Assembly: GCA_031278115.1 (NCBI GenBank) | Contig: JAITKZ010000039.1 | Span: forward strand, 1-11,875 | Reading direction: 5' to 3' | Length of the DNA stretch: 11,875 nucleotides | Source of the DNA: Endomicrobium sp. | GTDB taxonomy: Bacteria > Elusimicrobiota > Endomicrobiia > Endomicrobiales > Endomicrobiaceae | Shown here: one piece after another, positions 1 to 7,562 of the stretch | Layout: each line of letters starts with the position of its first letter | Numbering within the stretch: the stretch's first letter is position 1 | The notes under the pieces: model-generated | What the model was told of the DNA's origin: nothing | The model's input: the letters and a program-made list of their open reading frames with translations, nothing else | Database searches by the model: none | Program-made: the position numbers and the translations under genes

Positions 1-25
1 TAGAAGAAAATTTAAGAGGTTAAAA

Positions 26-1321
26 ATGATTTCTCGTTATACTAAGCCTGAAATGGCTGCAGTTTGGTCAGATGAAAACAGATTTAAAAAAATGCTTGAA
101 GTTGAAATTTTTGCAGCGGAAGCTATGTCAAAGTTAGGCACAGTTCCCAAAAAAGCTGTGGAGACCATAAAGAAAAAAGCAAAAATAAATGTTAAAAGAA
201 TATCCGAAATAGAGCTTATAGTTAAGCACGATGTTATAGCTTTTCTTACTAGCATTGTTGAGACTGTTGGTCATGAAGGACGTTTTTTACATTTAGGCAT
301 GACATCTTCCGATGTTTTAGACACAGCTACCGGTGCGCAGCTTAGACAAGCTACAAAACTTCTTATAGAAGAGACTAAGAAATTGTCTGCTATAACGGCA
401 AAGTTGGCAAAGAAATATAAGTTGACTCCTATAATGGGAAGAACTCATGGTGTACATGCAGAGCCAATGACTTTTGGGTTAAAGGTAGCTTCTTGGTACA
501 GTGAAATTATAAGATCTTTAAATAGATTGAATTTTGCTCTTGAAACCGTAAGTTATGGTAAAATTTCAGGTGCAGTCGGCACTATGGCTCATTTGGATCC
601 TATCGTTGAGAAGTATGTATGCAAAAAAATGGGATTGAAGCCAGAACCTGTTTCTACGCAAATCCTTCCCCGCGACAGGCATTCAATTTATTTTTCTACT
701 TTGGCACATGTCGGTGCATGTCTTGAAAGGATTGCTGTAGAGATAAGACATTTACAAAGGACGGAAGTAGCAGAAGCTGAAGAGCCGTTTACAAAAGGAC
801 AAAAAGGATCGTCTGCTATGCCGCATAAAAGAAACCCTATAATTTCGGAAAATATCTGTGGACTTGCCCGCCTTTTAAGGGGATATGCTGTTACCGCTAT
901 GGAAAATATAGCGTTGTGGCATGAGCGCGACATAAGCCATTCTTCTACGGAAAGAATCATGCTTCCCGATGCTTCAATAGTTTTACACTACATGCTTATC
1001 AGAATGCAGGGATTATTGTCAGGTCTTAATGTTTACCCTAAAAACATGCAGGCAAATATAGACAAAACAAAAGATGTTATTTTTTCTGGGACTACGCTTC
1101 TTTCTTTAATAGACAAAGGCGTGTCTAGAGAAGATGCTTATGCAATGACGCAAGCTGTAGCATTTGATGCAAGGGATAATAAAATATCTTTTGAAGAAGC
1201 ATGTCTTAGAAGCCAAGATATAAAAAAATATATGAATACTGATGAGATTAAAAAAGATTGCGATGTAAAATCTCAATTTAGAAATGTTGGGTATATTTTT
1301 AAACAGGTATTTAAAAAATAA
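26..1321 (+). CDS. purB: Adenylosuccinate lyase
   Basis: PurB catalyses two beta-eliminations in purine synthesis in the cytoplasm: SAICAR to AICAR plus fumarate, and adenylosuccinate to AMP plus fumarate. The 431-residue protein has the usual length for the bacterial family. Visible motifs in order are KHDV at 67-70 (His68), TSSD at 93-96, GRTHGVHAEP at 138-147 (His141, the general acid in the family) and the fumarase/lyase signature SSAMPHKRNP at 262-271, whose serine lies in the mobile catalytic loop. The ATG is preceded by AAGAGGT at 14-20, a reasonable ribosome binding site. No promoter is visible in the 25 bases upstream, so the gene may belong to an operon that starts outside the window. 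The frame is intact with no missing key residue. The assignment is very secure. Confidence 0.97.
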   Translation: MISRYTKPEMAAVWSDENRFKKMLEVEIFAAEAMSKLGTVPKKAVETIKKKAKINVKRISEIELIVKHDVIAFLTSIVETVGHEGRFLHLGMTSSDVLDTATGAQLRQATKLLIEETKKLSAITAKLAKKYKLTPIMGRTHGVHAEPMTFGLKVASWYSEIIRSLNRLNFALETVSYGKISGAVGTMAHLDPIVEKYVCKKMGLKPEPVSTQILPRDRHSIYFSTLAHVGACLERIAVEIRHLQRTEVAEAEEPFTKGQKGSSAMPHKRNPIISENICGLARLLRGYAVTAMENIALWHERDISHSSTERIMLPDASIVLHYMLIRMQGLLSGLNVYPKNMQANIDKTKDVIFSGTTLLSLIDKGVSREDAYAMTQAVAFDARDNKISFEEACLRSQDIKKYMNTDEIKKDCDVKSQFRNVGYIFKQVFKK

Positions 1322-1612
1322 AGTTTAAATAACTGTAAAGATTTATAAGATTTCACTCTACGGTTTCCGTATCCTGCACTAAAGCGCTCAAGTTTAGTAA
1401 ATTATCAAGATATTTGAACATAATCTTAAGAAAAAAGTCGCTTAGTTTAACAAGAAAAACTTTCCATATATTTAACAAAACCTCTCATGACCTCTTATTA
1501 TATAACAAACATGTTGAATTTACGTGAGAATTTTTGTATTGAAAAATAGTTGTGTTATAATAAATAATCAATATAATATATATATAAACGTTAGCTTGTC
1601 GCGGAGAAAATT
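1322..1612. other. 291-base intergenic region with small hairpins
   Basis: No convincing gene is present between purB and aroC. Two short perfect hairpins stand in tandem: TACGG/CCGTA with a TTT loop at 1359-1371, and ACTAAA/TTTAGT with a nine-base loop at 1378-1398. Neither is followed by a T run, so neither is a standard terminator. Bases 1355-1392 look richer in G and C than the flanks. On the minus strand a reading frame stays open for about 43 codons, ending in a stop at 1353-1355. It reads like protein but has no ribosome binding site and only a late ATG (1421), so it could be an eroded gene end or chance. The right-hand part holds the aroC promoter. Confidence 0.5.
1534..1561 (+). promoter_or_regulatory. 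Probable sigma-70 type promoter for aroC-aroK
   Basis: A perfect -10 box TATAAT lies at 1556-1561. A weak -35 box, TTGTAT, lies at 1534-1539 with a 16-base spacer. The surroundings are very AT-rich, and the predicted transcript would have a leader of about 45 bases before the aroC ATG. The -10 box is convincing; the -35 matches consensus at only three of six positions. Confidence 0.55.
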
Positions 1613-2770
1613 ATGATAAGATTTACTACCGCTGGAGAATCTCACGGAGAAGCTTTGGTAGCAATTGTTGAAGGGATTCCTGCCGGACTTATTATAGATA
1701 TTGATAATATAAATTTAGAACTTGCGAGAAGACAGAAAGGTTATGGCAGGGGCAAAAGAATGAGTATAGAAACTGATAAAGTAAAAATTTTATCAGGCAT
1801 ACGCCACTGCAAGTCTTTGGGTTCTCCAATAGCTATGCTTATTTTCAATAAAGATTTTAAAAATTGGGCATACATAATGTCGCCTTTTTCAGATGTGTCT
1901 AGCAATGGTCCTCTTTTAAGACCTCGTCCCGGTCATGCCGATCTTCCTGGTATTATGAAGTACGGTTTAAAAGACTTTAGAGATATTCTTGAAAGAGCAT
2001 CTGCTAGAGAAACAGCAGCTAGAGTGGCAGCTGGAGCTGTGTGCAAAGCTCTTTTAAGAGAGTTTGGTATAAGTGTTATGTCTTACACTTCACAAATTGG
2101 AAGCGTTGTTGTGGAAAATATTTCAATTGAAGAAGAAAAGTTTTGGGATAATGTTGAAAGCTCTGAAGTGAGATCCCCAGATATTGAAGCTGATAGGAAA
2201 ATGAAAAAATTGATAGAAAGAGCTTCTTTAAAGGGTGATACACTTGGCGGTAAGATTATAGTTGTAGCTAAGAATGTTCCAGTTGGTCTTGGGAGCCATG
2301 TGCAACATGATTTAAAACTTGACGGACGCATTGCCCAAGCCTTAATTTCTATTCAGGCTATGAAAGCTGTTGAGTTTGGATATGGCGTCAAACTTGCAGA
2401 ACTTTTTGGTTCAAAAGCTCATGATGAGATTTTCTACGATAAAACAAAAGGTTTTTATAGAGAAACTAACAGGGCAGGCGGCATAGAAGGAGGAATGAAT
2501 AACGGTGAGCTTATAGTTATAACTTGTGCAATGAAACCCATACCTTCGCTTGTAAATTCTCTTAATTCAGTAAATCTAAAAACAAAAGAATCAGCAAAAG
2601 CAGAAGCTGTTAGAAGTGACGTTTGTGCGGTTCCTGCTGCAGGTATTATTGCTGAGGCTGCAGTTGCCATAGAGATCGCTAAGGCGTTAGTAGAAAAATT
2701 CGGTGGAGATTCTATTGAAGATATTAAGAAAAGAGTAAGCGATTACAAAGAAAGGATAAAATCAGTATAA
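1613..2770 (+). CDS. aroC: Chorismate synthase
   Basis: AroC converts 5-enolpyruvylshikimate-3-phosphate to chorismate, the last step of the shikimate pathway, using reduced FMN; it acts in the cytoplasm. The protein has 385 residues, normal for the family. Family signatures are clear: GESHGEAL at 8-15 with His11, RRQKGYGRGKRM at 39-50, RPRPGHADLPG at 103-113 with His108, the ERASARETAARVAAGA stretch near 127-142, and the C-terminal RSDVCAVPAAGI block. The start ATG follows GGAG at 1603-1606, and a TATAAT box lies about 50 bases upstream. The stop TAA shares its last base with the ATG of aroK, which suggests translational coupling. No defect is visible. The assignment is very secure. Confidence 0.97.
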   Translation: MIRFTTAGESHGEALVAIVEGIPAGLIIDIDNINLELARRQKGYGRGKRMSIETDKVKILSGIRHCKSLGSPIAMLIFNKDFKNWAYIMSPFSDVSSNGPLLRPRPGHADLPGIMKYGLKDFRDILERASARETAARVAAGAVCKALLREFGISVMSYTSQIGSVVVENISIEEEKFWDNVESSEVRSPDIEADRKMKKLIERASLKGDTLGGKIIVVAKNVPVGLGSHVQHDLKLDGRIAQALISIQAMKAVEFGYGVKLAELFGSKAHDEIFYDKTKGFYRETNRAGGIEGGMNNGELIVITCAMKPIPSLVNSLNSVNLKTKESAKAEAVRSDVCAVPAAGIIAEAAVAIEIAKALVEKFGGDSIEDIKKRVSDYKERIKSV

Positions 2771-3275
2771 TGAATTTAGTTTTAACAGGATTTATGGGTG
2801 TCGGAAAGTCTGTTACTGGGAAGCTCCTTTCGGAAGAACTCCACAGAGCTTTTTTTGATACTGACGCTTTGATAGAAAAAAAATAGGGCTTTCAATAAGC
2901 CTAATTTTTGAAAAGCTTGGCGAGAAAGAGTTTAGAGAGACGGAATCAGAAATTATAAGGACTTTATCACAAGAACAGTATCCTTCTGTAATATCTTGTG
3001 GAGGAGGGACCGTTCTTAATCCGTCAAATATTAAACTTTTAGGAAATAAGGGAATAATAATAAATCTTTATGCTTCGCCTGAGGTGATATATGACCGAAT
3101 CAAATCTGATTTAACAAGACCGCTCTTAAAGCACGAAAATCCTTTAGATGAAATAAAAAGACTTTTAGAATTAAGAAAAGAACTATATTCAGACTGCGAT
3201 TATGCTTTTAATAGTGATGGATTAACACCGAGACAAGTTGTGAATAATATTTTAAACTCTATAGGCAACTGTTAG
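2770..3275 (+). pseudogene. aroK: Shikimate kinase, frameshifted in an A8 run
   Basis: Shikimate kinase phosphorylates shikimate with ATP, two steps before the AroC reaction. The first frame (ATG at 2770) gives 38 residues with Walker A GFMGVGKS at 7-14 and DTD at 30-32, then hits TAG at 2884-2886 right after an A8 run. Moving to the -1 frame at the run gives 130 more residues with no stop until 3273-3275. The joined product has 168 residues, the normal family length, and keeps every expected motif: FRETE (Arg56, shikimate binding), CGGGT at 77-81, TRPLL (Arg117, lid) and RKELY (Arg136). An ancestral A9 run shortened by one base explains the break. Such complete conservation argues for a very recent mutation, a sequencing error, or continued expression by slippage. 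It overlaps aroC by one base. I call it broken at the DNA level, with function uncertain. Confidence 0.88.
2876..2883 (+). other. A8 slippery tract, candidate frameshift rescue site
   Basis: The zero-frame codons here are GAA AAA AAA TAG, so the tract contains the heptamer A AAA AAA directly before the stop codon. A -1 ribosomal slip, or RNA polymerase adding one A, would place the shikimate kinase body back in frame. Poly(A) runs of this size are known to be rescued by transcriptional slippage in some AT-rich insect endosymbionts. That it works here is inference. Confidence 0.5.
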
Positions 3276-3322
3276 TCACTTTTTTAGAGAGTCCAAAATT
3301 AAGTTTAGGCATTGTAAAGTTA

Positions 3323-3328
3323 TATAAT
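3323..3328 (+). promoter_or_regulatory. Possible -10 box upstream of the barrel protein gene
   Basis: A perfect TATAAT lies 24 bases before the ATG at 3353, in the 77-base gap after aroK. No good -35 box is found 16-18 bases upstream. In such AT-rich DNA the hexamer alone is weak evidence. Confidence 0.3.
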
Positions 3329-3352
3329 TAAGTAGGCTGACAGGAGATATAA

Positions 3353-4060
3353 ATGTTGAAGAAAATATTGGGAGCGTTTGTTGCAGTCTTAGGTTGCGTT
3401 TCTTTTCTTTATGCCAACAAAACATATGTAATTGATACACCTACTACGGGTATATTAAGTTACGGTTCGTACAGCGCTGACTTCTGGTGTTTCTCGTACG
3501 GAAACGTGATTTCAGAGATTAATTTTGGTGTTTTCAAGCCTTTAGATTTAGGAGTGTCTTGGGAATTAGATAAGTTTATAGGAGACGAAAATATAAAAGC
3601 AGTTGTCCCTGCTCTCCATGTAAAACTTAGACTTTATGGAGGAAGTATGACCCTGCCAGGATTTGCCTTTGGCTATGATGGACAGGGAATTTTTATTAAT
3701 GGAGATTATAATGGCGGATATATGCAAAGATGCAAAGGGATGTACTTTGTTACAGGTAGGGAATTTTTCATTGAAGGGTTAATGTTTAACTTAGGTATTA
3801 ACATGAACGATTTTTCTAAACCAAAAATTTATTGGTTTTCAAACGCAACAGTACCTTTATATAAAGAATTTGTATCTTTTATGCTTGAGTATGACAATGT
3901 AAACTATTTCCCCGATGCAAGGCTTAACTGTGGGTTAAAATTTTCCGTGACGGAATATTTAGACATAGATTGCATTTTAAGAGATTGTTGGGGTAAAAAG
4001 GATGTGGGAGGGGTACCAAATGAAAGAACGTTAAAGATAAGTTATTTAGGTAAATTTTAG
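3353..4060 (+). CDS. Exported outer-membrane beta-barrel-like protein
   Basis: This 235-residue protein has no name I can assign. It begins with a signal peptide: Lys3-Lys4, a hydrophobic core at 5-20 and a likely cleavage after LYA at residue 21. VLGC at 12-15 could alternatively act as a lipobox. The mature part alternates short polar and aromatic strands (for example ALHVKLRLYGG at 87-97 and LPGFAFGYDGQG at 101-112) and ends in ISYLGKF. A terminal phenylalanine is typical of outer-membrane barrels recognised by the BAM complex. The order LRLYGG, LPGFAFGYDGQG, then a strand-rich C-terminus resembles a conserved hypothetical barrel family I remember from Elusimicrobia and related phyla; this is from memory, not a search. 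AGGAG at 3342-3346 supports the ATG. It lies between aroK and accA with no obvious functional tie to either. Confidence 0.7.
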   Translation: MLKKILGAFVAVLGCVSFLYANKTYVIDTPTTGILSYGSYSADFWCFSYGNVISEINFGVFKPLDLGVSWELDKFIGDENIKAVVPALHVKLRLYGGSMTLPGFAFGYDGQGIFINGDYNGGYMQRCKGMYFVTGREFFIEGLMFNLGINMNDFSKPKIYWFSNATVPLYKEFVSFMLEYDNVNYFPDARLNCGLKFSVTEYLDIDCILRDCWGKKDVGGVPNERTLKISYLGKF

Positions 4061-4099
4061 TTTGATATAGTTCGTGTAGTTTTAGAGCAAAGAGGGTAA

Positions 4100-5092
4100 A
4101 TGGATATAACTTTTGATTTTGAACAGCCTATAGTGGAAATTGATAAAAGAATTGAAGAATTAGAAAAATCTGCTCAGGGACAGAAAATAGATTTGTCAGA
4201 ACAGATTAAAGATCTTGAGAAAACAAGAGATGAGTTGAAACAAAAAATTTATGGCTCATTGTCATCATGGCAGCGTATACAAATTGCTAGGCACCCACAA
4301 AGACCTTATTCTAAAGACTATATAAAACTTATTTTTGAAAATTTTATTGAACTGCATGGCGACAGATGTTTTGGCGATGATCCTGCCATTTTATGTGGAA
4401 TAGCCGAACTTGATGAGAAACCAGTAGCTGTAATCGGGCATCAAAAAGGTAGAACTCTTGAAGAAAACTTAGACAGAAATTTCGGTATGGCTCACCCTGA
4501 AGGTTATAGAAAGGCTATGAGAGTAATGAGGCTTGCCGAAAAGTTTAACCGCCCTATAATAACATTTATAGATACTCCAGGAGCTTATCCCGGAACTGCA
4601 GCAGAAGAAAGAGGACAAGCTGAAGCTATTGCAACAAATTTAAAAGAAATGTCCGACATAAAAGTTCCTATTATAACTGTTGTTATCGGCGAAGGTGGTT
4701 CAGGTGGTGCTTTGGGGATAGGCGTTTCAAACAAGGTTTTGTGTTTAGAAAACTCTTATTATTCTGTTATATCTCCCGAAGGTTGTGCCGCTATACTTTT
4801 CCGAGACGGTTCAAAAGCTGCAGACGCGGCAGATGCTTTAAAACTTACCTCAAAAGATTTACTAAAACTAAAAGTTATAGATGAAATAATAAAAGAGCCT
4901 CTTGGTGGGGCGCATTACAATCATGACAAAACTGCTGCAAATATAAAGGCAGCTTTAAGCAAATGTCTCCAGACTTACAATGGAATGAACCGCAAAAGAG
5001 TTGTTCAGGAAAGGTATTTAAGATTTAGAAACATAGGAATTTATGAAGAAGGTTCGATTAAGAAAAATAGTAAAAAGATGAAGAAAAAATAG
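4100..5092 (+). CDS. accA: Acetyl-CoA carboxylase, carboxyltransferase subunit alpha
   Basis: AccA pairs with AccD to move the carboxyl group from biotin-carboxyl carrier protein to acetyl-CoA, giving malonyl-CoA for fatty-acid synthesis. The 330-residue protein shows the usual plan: an N-terminal helical coiled-coil stretch at about 13-51, [11 protein letters not shown] at 65-75, [11 protein letters not shown] at 86-96, HQKGR at 114-118, [15 protein letters not shown] at 127-141, and the crotonase-fold oxyanion region IDTPGAYPG at 157-165 followed by [10 protein letters not shown] near 197-206. The C-terminal tail is lysine-rich. AGAGGG at 4091-4096 sits only three bases from the ATG. AccD and the biotin subunits are not in the window. 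The fba gene follows after nine bases, with its ribosome binding site overlapping this stop codon, so the two are probably co-transcribed. Confidence 0.97.
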   Translation: MDITFDFEQPIVEIDKRIEELEKSAQGQKIDLSEQIKDLEKTRDELKQKIYGSLSSWQRIQIARHPQRPYSKDYIKLIFENFIELHGDRCFGDDPAILCGIAELDEKPVAVIGHQKGRTLEENLDRNFGMAHPEGYRKAMRVMRLAEKFNRPIITFIDTPGAYPGTAAEERGQAEAIATNLKEMSDIKVPIITVVIGEGGSGGALGIGVSNKVLCLENSYYSVISPEGCAAILFRDGSKAADAADALKLTSKDLLKLKVIDEIIKEPLGGAHYNHDKTAANIKAALSKCLQTYNGMNRKRVVQERYLRFRNIGIYEEGSIKKNSKKMKKK

Positions 5093-5101
5093 GAGGATTA
5101 C

Positions 5102-6097
5102 ATGGCATTAGTACCGGCGAAACAAATTTTGGAAGAAGCAAAAAAGAAAGGTTATGGCGTAGGGGCCTACAATGTCAATAACATGGAGCAGATTCAGGCT
5201 ATTATGGCTGCTGCAAAAGAGACACAGTCTCCAGTAATTATTCAAGCTAGCAGAGGCGCTTTGAAATATTCCAACTTTACTTATTTGGGGTATTTAATGA
5301 AAGCCGCTGTTATTGAAAATCCCGATATTCCAGTGGCTATGCATTTAGATCATGGCAATTCTTTGGAATCTGCTATAAAGGCGATAGACTTAGGTTTTTC
5401 ATCTGTTATGATAGACGGATCTTTAATGGAAGATGGCAAAACTGCTTCTACTTATGATTATAATGTAAAAGTTACCCGTTCTGTTGTTGAATACGCTCAT
5501 GACAGAGGTGTTTCCGTTGAAGCAGAAATAGGAACTCTTGGCGGACTTGAAGATGGTGTTGGTTCAGGCAAAATTCATTTGACTGATCCCAACGAAGCAA
5601 AAAAATTTGTAGATGAAACAGTCGTTGATTCTTTAGCTATAGCTATAGGAACTTCACACGGCGCTTATAAATTTAAGGGAGCGGCAAATCTTGCTTTTGA
5701 TGTTTTGAAAAAAATAATGGGGTTGATAGATATTCCTATTGTATTGCATGGTGCTTCTTCAGTTCCTAGAGAATTGATTGACGAAGTAAACAAATATGGT
5801 GGAAAAATGCCAGGAGCAACGGGTGTGCCTATGGCTAGCCTTCAAGAAGCAATTAAACTTGGCGTATCAAAAATTAATGTTGATACTGATGGAAGGCTTG
5901 CTATTACGGCTGCAATAAGAAAAGTATTTACGGAAGCTCCTGAGAAGTTTGACCCAAGAGATTACTTAGGACCTGCAAGAACGGCTCTTACAAATCTTAT
6001 AGTTTCAAAAATGAAAGATTTCGGAACTGCAGGACATGCAAGGGACTATGCTCCTAAGACTCTTGAAGATATGAAAAAAGAGTATACTTCTAAGTAA
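5102..6097 (+). CDS. fba: Class II fructose-bisphosphate aldolase
   Basis: This cytoplasmic zinc enzyme interconverts fructose 1,6-bisphosphate with dihydroxyacetone phosphate and glyceraldehyde 3-phosphate in glycolysis and gluconeogenesis. The 331-residue protein has the class II TIM-barrel motifs: GAYNVNN at 21-27, HLDHG at 81-85 (catalytic Asp83, zinc ligand His84), EAEIGTLGG at 140-148, GTSHGAYKF at 183-191 (zinc ligand His186), VLHGASS at 214-220 (zinc ligand His216) and the phosphate-binding NVDTD at 259-263. A strong AGGAGG at 5091-5096 overlaps the accA stop and fixes the ATG. No class I alternative is present here. The gene looks intact. The related tagatose-bisphosphate aldolases share these motifs, but a stand-alone housekeeping position favours Fba. 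Confidence 0.95.
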   Translation: MALVPAKQILEEAKKKGYGVGAYNVNNMEQIQAIMAAAKETQSPVIIQASRGALKYSNFTYLGYLMKAAVIENPDIPVAMHLDHGNSLESAIKAIDLGFSSVMIDGSLMEDGKTASTYDYNVKVTRSVVEYAHDRGVSVEAEIGTLGGLEDGVGSGKIHLTDPNEAKKFVDETVVDSLAIAIGTSHGAYKFKGAANLAFDVLKKIMGLIDIPIVLHGASSVPRELIDEVNKYGGKMPGATGVPMASLQEAIKLGVSKINVDTDGRLAITAAIRKVFTEAPEKFDPRDYLGPARTALTNLIVSKMKDFGTAGHARDYAPKTLEDMKKEYTSK

Positions 6098-6144
6098 ATT
6101 TTAGTTTTCTCTTTAGATTTGTGATTGCGCCAAGAGCTTTAAAT

Positions 6145-6173
6145 TTGACTTTGAAAAAATATTCTGTTACTAT
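6145..6173 (+). promoter_or_regulatory. Sigma-70 type promoter for the small membrane protein gene
   Basis: TTGACT at 6145-6150 and TACTAT at 6168-6173 are separated by an ideal 17-base spacer, the best promoter match in the window. The transcript would start near 6180 and carry a leader of about 45 bases with a strong AGGAGG at 6213-6218. Confidence 0.6.
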
Positions 6174-6226
6174 TTCATCGTGCAGCAGTGCTTGGTTGGA
6201 AGACAAAATAAAAGGAGGTTGCAAAT

Positions 6227-6517
6227 ATGTCCCTTTACGATGTGAAAAAAGTCCAAGTAGCTTCAGTTCTTAAAGTATTACCGGTTGTTTTTGCAATTTT
6301 AGGATCTCTTATCGGTTTGATTACATTTTTCTTTTTCCCAACTGATTTGGCTGCAGGTCTTGGTTTTGGCGCAAAGTTGTTATCTTGGGTTATATTTGTA
6401 GTGCTTTATACGGTTATAATGGCAGTAGGAGTGCTTGTTGTAGCATGGCTTTATAATTTTGTAACTTCAAAATTGAACAGTAGTGTTGTGATATCTCTTG
6501 AGCCTAAAGATAAATAA
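6227..6517 (+). CDS. Small two-helix membrane protein of unknown function
   Basis: The 96-residue protein has a charged N-terminus (YDVKKVQVAS), a first membrane helix at about 14-37, a second at about 50-78, and a short polar C-terminal tail of the form SSVVISLEPKDK. The ending WLYNFVTSKL at 74-83 followed by a beta-like strand resembles widespread small membrane proteins related to the DUF3566 type (two helices, then YN and a terminal strand). This is a resemblance only and no function is known. AGGAGG at 6213-6218, eight bases before the ATG, is strong. The gene is flanked by a good promoter and a strong terminator, so it is probably expressed alone and well, which suggests it is still needed in this decaying genome. 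Confidence 0.8.
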   Translation: MSLYDVKKVQVASVLKVLPVVFAILGSLIGLITFFFFPTDLAAGLGFGAKLLSWVIFVVLYTVIMAVGVLVVAWLYNFVTSKLNSSVVISLEPKDK

Positions 6518-6525
6518 TGGAATTT

Positions 6526-6572
6526 TTCAGGCTGCTCCATAGTAGCTTTGTTGTAGGAGTAGCCTGAATTTT
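6526..6572 (+). terminator. Rho-independent terminator
   Basis: A 13-base-pair stem (TTCAGGCTGCTCC at 6526-6538 with GGAGTAGCCTGAA at 6556-6568) contains one G-U pair and closes a 17-base loop. TTTT follows at once, then AAG and another TTTT. It should end transcription of the small membrane protein gene. It ends only 12 bases before the ATG of the histidine kinase. Confidence 0.85.
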
Positions 6573-6584
6573 AAGTTTTATAAA

Positions 6585-7550
6585 ATGAATTTGAGAATTA
6601 AATTTATTTTACTCTCTTTTCTTTTATTGTTTATTTTTGTGGTTTCTATGGGTCTAGCTACTTTTTTTGGTTGTAGAAGTTTTTTTTCAATACTGTTCAA
6701 GAGCGTATATACAAATATTCATCTCAAGAGAATGTTTTATATTATTTTAAATAAAGTTCTTTTTTTATCTATTGTTTGTATTATAGTGAGTGTTTTGATA
6801 GTATTTTTAGCTTTCAAACGTTTTACTAAAATTTTTGAAAGTTCTGAGAAACGTTTCAAAGATGATTTCTTGTTAAGTGTTTCACATGAGTTTAGAAGCC
6901 CATTAGCTGCTATAGAAAGCTACTCAGATTTAATGATTGAAAAAGCTAAAAAGAGCGGTTCTCAGGATATAGTTGAAGAATTGAATGTAATAAAAGATTC
7001 CACAGACAGACTTAAGTATTTTATAAACAATATTTTAAGTTTAGCAGAATTTAGGGCAGGAAAAGTTAGAGCGAAAGGAACTTCAGTCTATATAGATGAA
7101 GTTGTTGAACAAGAGAGTCGCAATTTTAAATCTGTTGCAGGTTTGGAAAAGAAAAAATTTATAATTGATATAACTGATGGACTTCCTCCTGTATCAGCTG
7201 ATGCTGGTTTGCTAGGTCTTGCAGTATCTAGTGTTTTAAGCAATGCTTTTAAGTTTACCAAGGAAGGAGACACAATTTCCGTAAAAACTATGTTGTCTCA
7301 GGATTATGGTAATAGGTTTGTTGAAGTTTGGATTTCTGATACGGGAATAGGTATACCTAAAGAGTTGTTAAAAAAGATTTTTGAGAAGTTTTATCAAATA
7401 AGAAAAAATAAATTTGAAAAGCTAAAAGGAAATGGTTTGGGGCTTTCTCTAGCGAGTGAGATAATATCTTTGTATAAAGGTACTATTTGGGCGGAAAGCA
7501 AAGTTGGGGAAGGCACAACAATTAAATTTGTTTTACCAGTTTTTATTTAG
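6585..7550 (+). CDS. Membrane sensor histidine kinase
   Basis: This 321-residue protein is a complete class I histidine kinase. Two membrane helices (about 7-28 and 55-77) flank a short external loop of roughly 25 residues, too small for a classical sensor domain. The HisKA H-box is SVSHEFRSPLAAI at 98-110 with phospho-acceptor His101. The catalytic domain has the N-box SSVLSNAFKFT with Asn220, the G1 box SDTGIGI at 251-257, the F-box FEKFYQ and the G2 box GNGLGLSLA at 282-290. All key residues are present. It lacks a clear ribosome binding site and its start lies just beyond a strong terminator, so expression may be low or depend on readthrough. The partner regulator follows after 12 bases but is broken. 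The signal sensed cannot be told from the sequence. Confidence 0.93.
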   Translation: MNLRIKFILLSFLLLFIFVVSMGLATFFGCRSFFSILFKSVYTNIHLKRMFYIILNKVLFLSIVCIIVSVLIVFLAFKRFTKIFESSEKRFKDDFLLSVSHEFRSPLAAIESYSDLMIEKAKKSGSQDIVEELNVIKDSTDRLKYFINNILSLAEFRAGKVRAKGTSVYIDEVVEQESRNFKSVAGLEKKKFIIDITDGLPPVSADAGLLGLAVSSVLSNAFKFTKEGDTISVKTMLSQDYGNRFVEVWISDTGIGIPKELLKKIFEKFYQIRKNKFEKLKGNGLGLSLASEIISLYKGTIWAESKVGEGTTIKFVLPVFI

Positions 7551-7562
7551 CAAAAGGATTTT

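Noticed and set aside
688..960. Open frame on the minus strand inside purB, and similar ones at 2083-2331, 2455-2670, 7088-7273 and 11464-11676
   Set aside because: All lie antisense to well-supported genes, lack convincing starts and show no family motifs.
1353..1421. A 22-codon minus-strand gene starting at 1421
   Set aside because: No ribosome binding site or promoter is visible and the length is within chance, so it is kept only as an observation.
3084..3275. A 63-codon frame that could be called a small gene
   Set aside because: It starts at an internal GTG and is simply the C-terminal third of shikimate kinase, including the lid and adenine-binding arginines.
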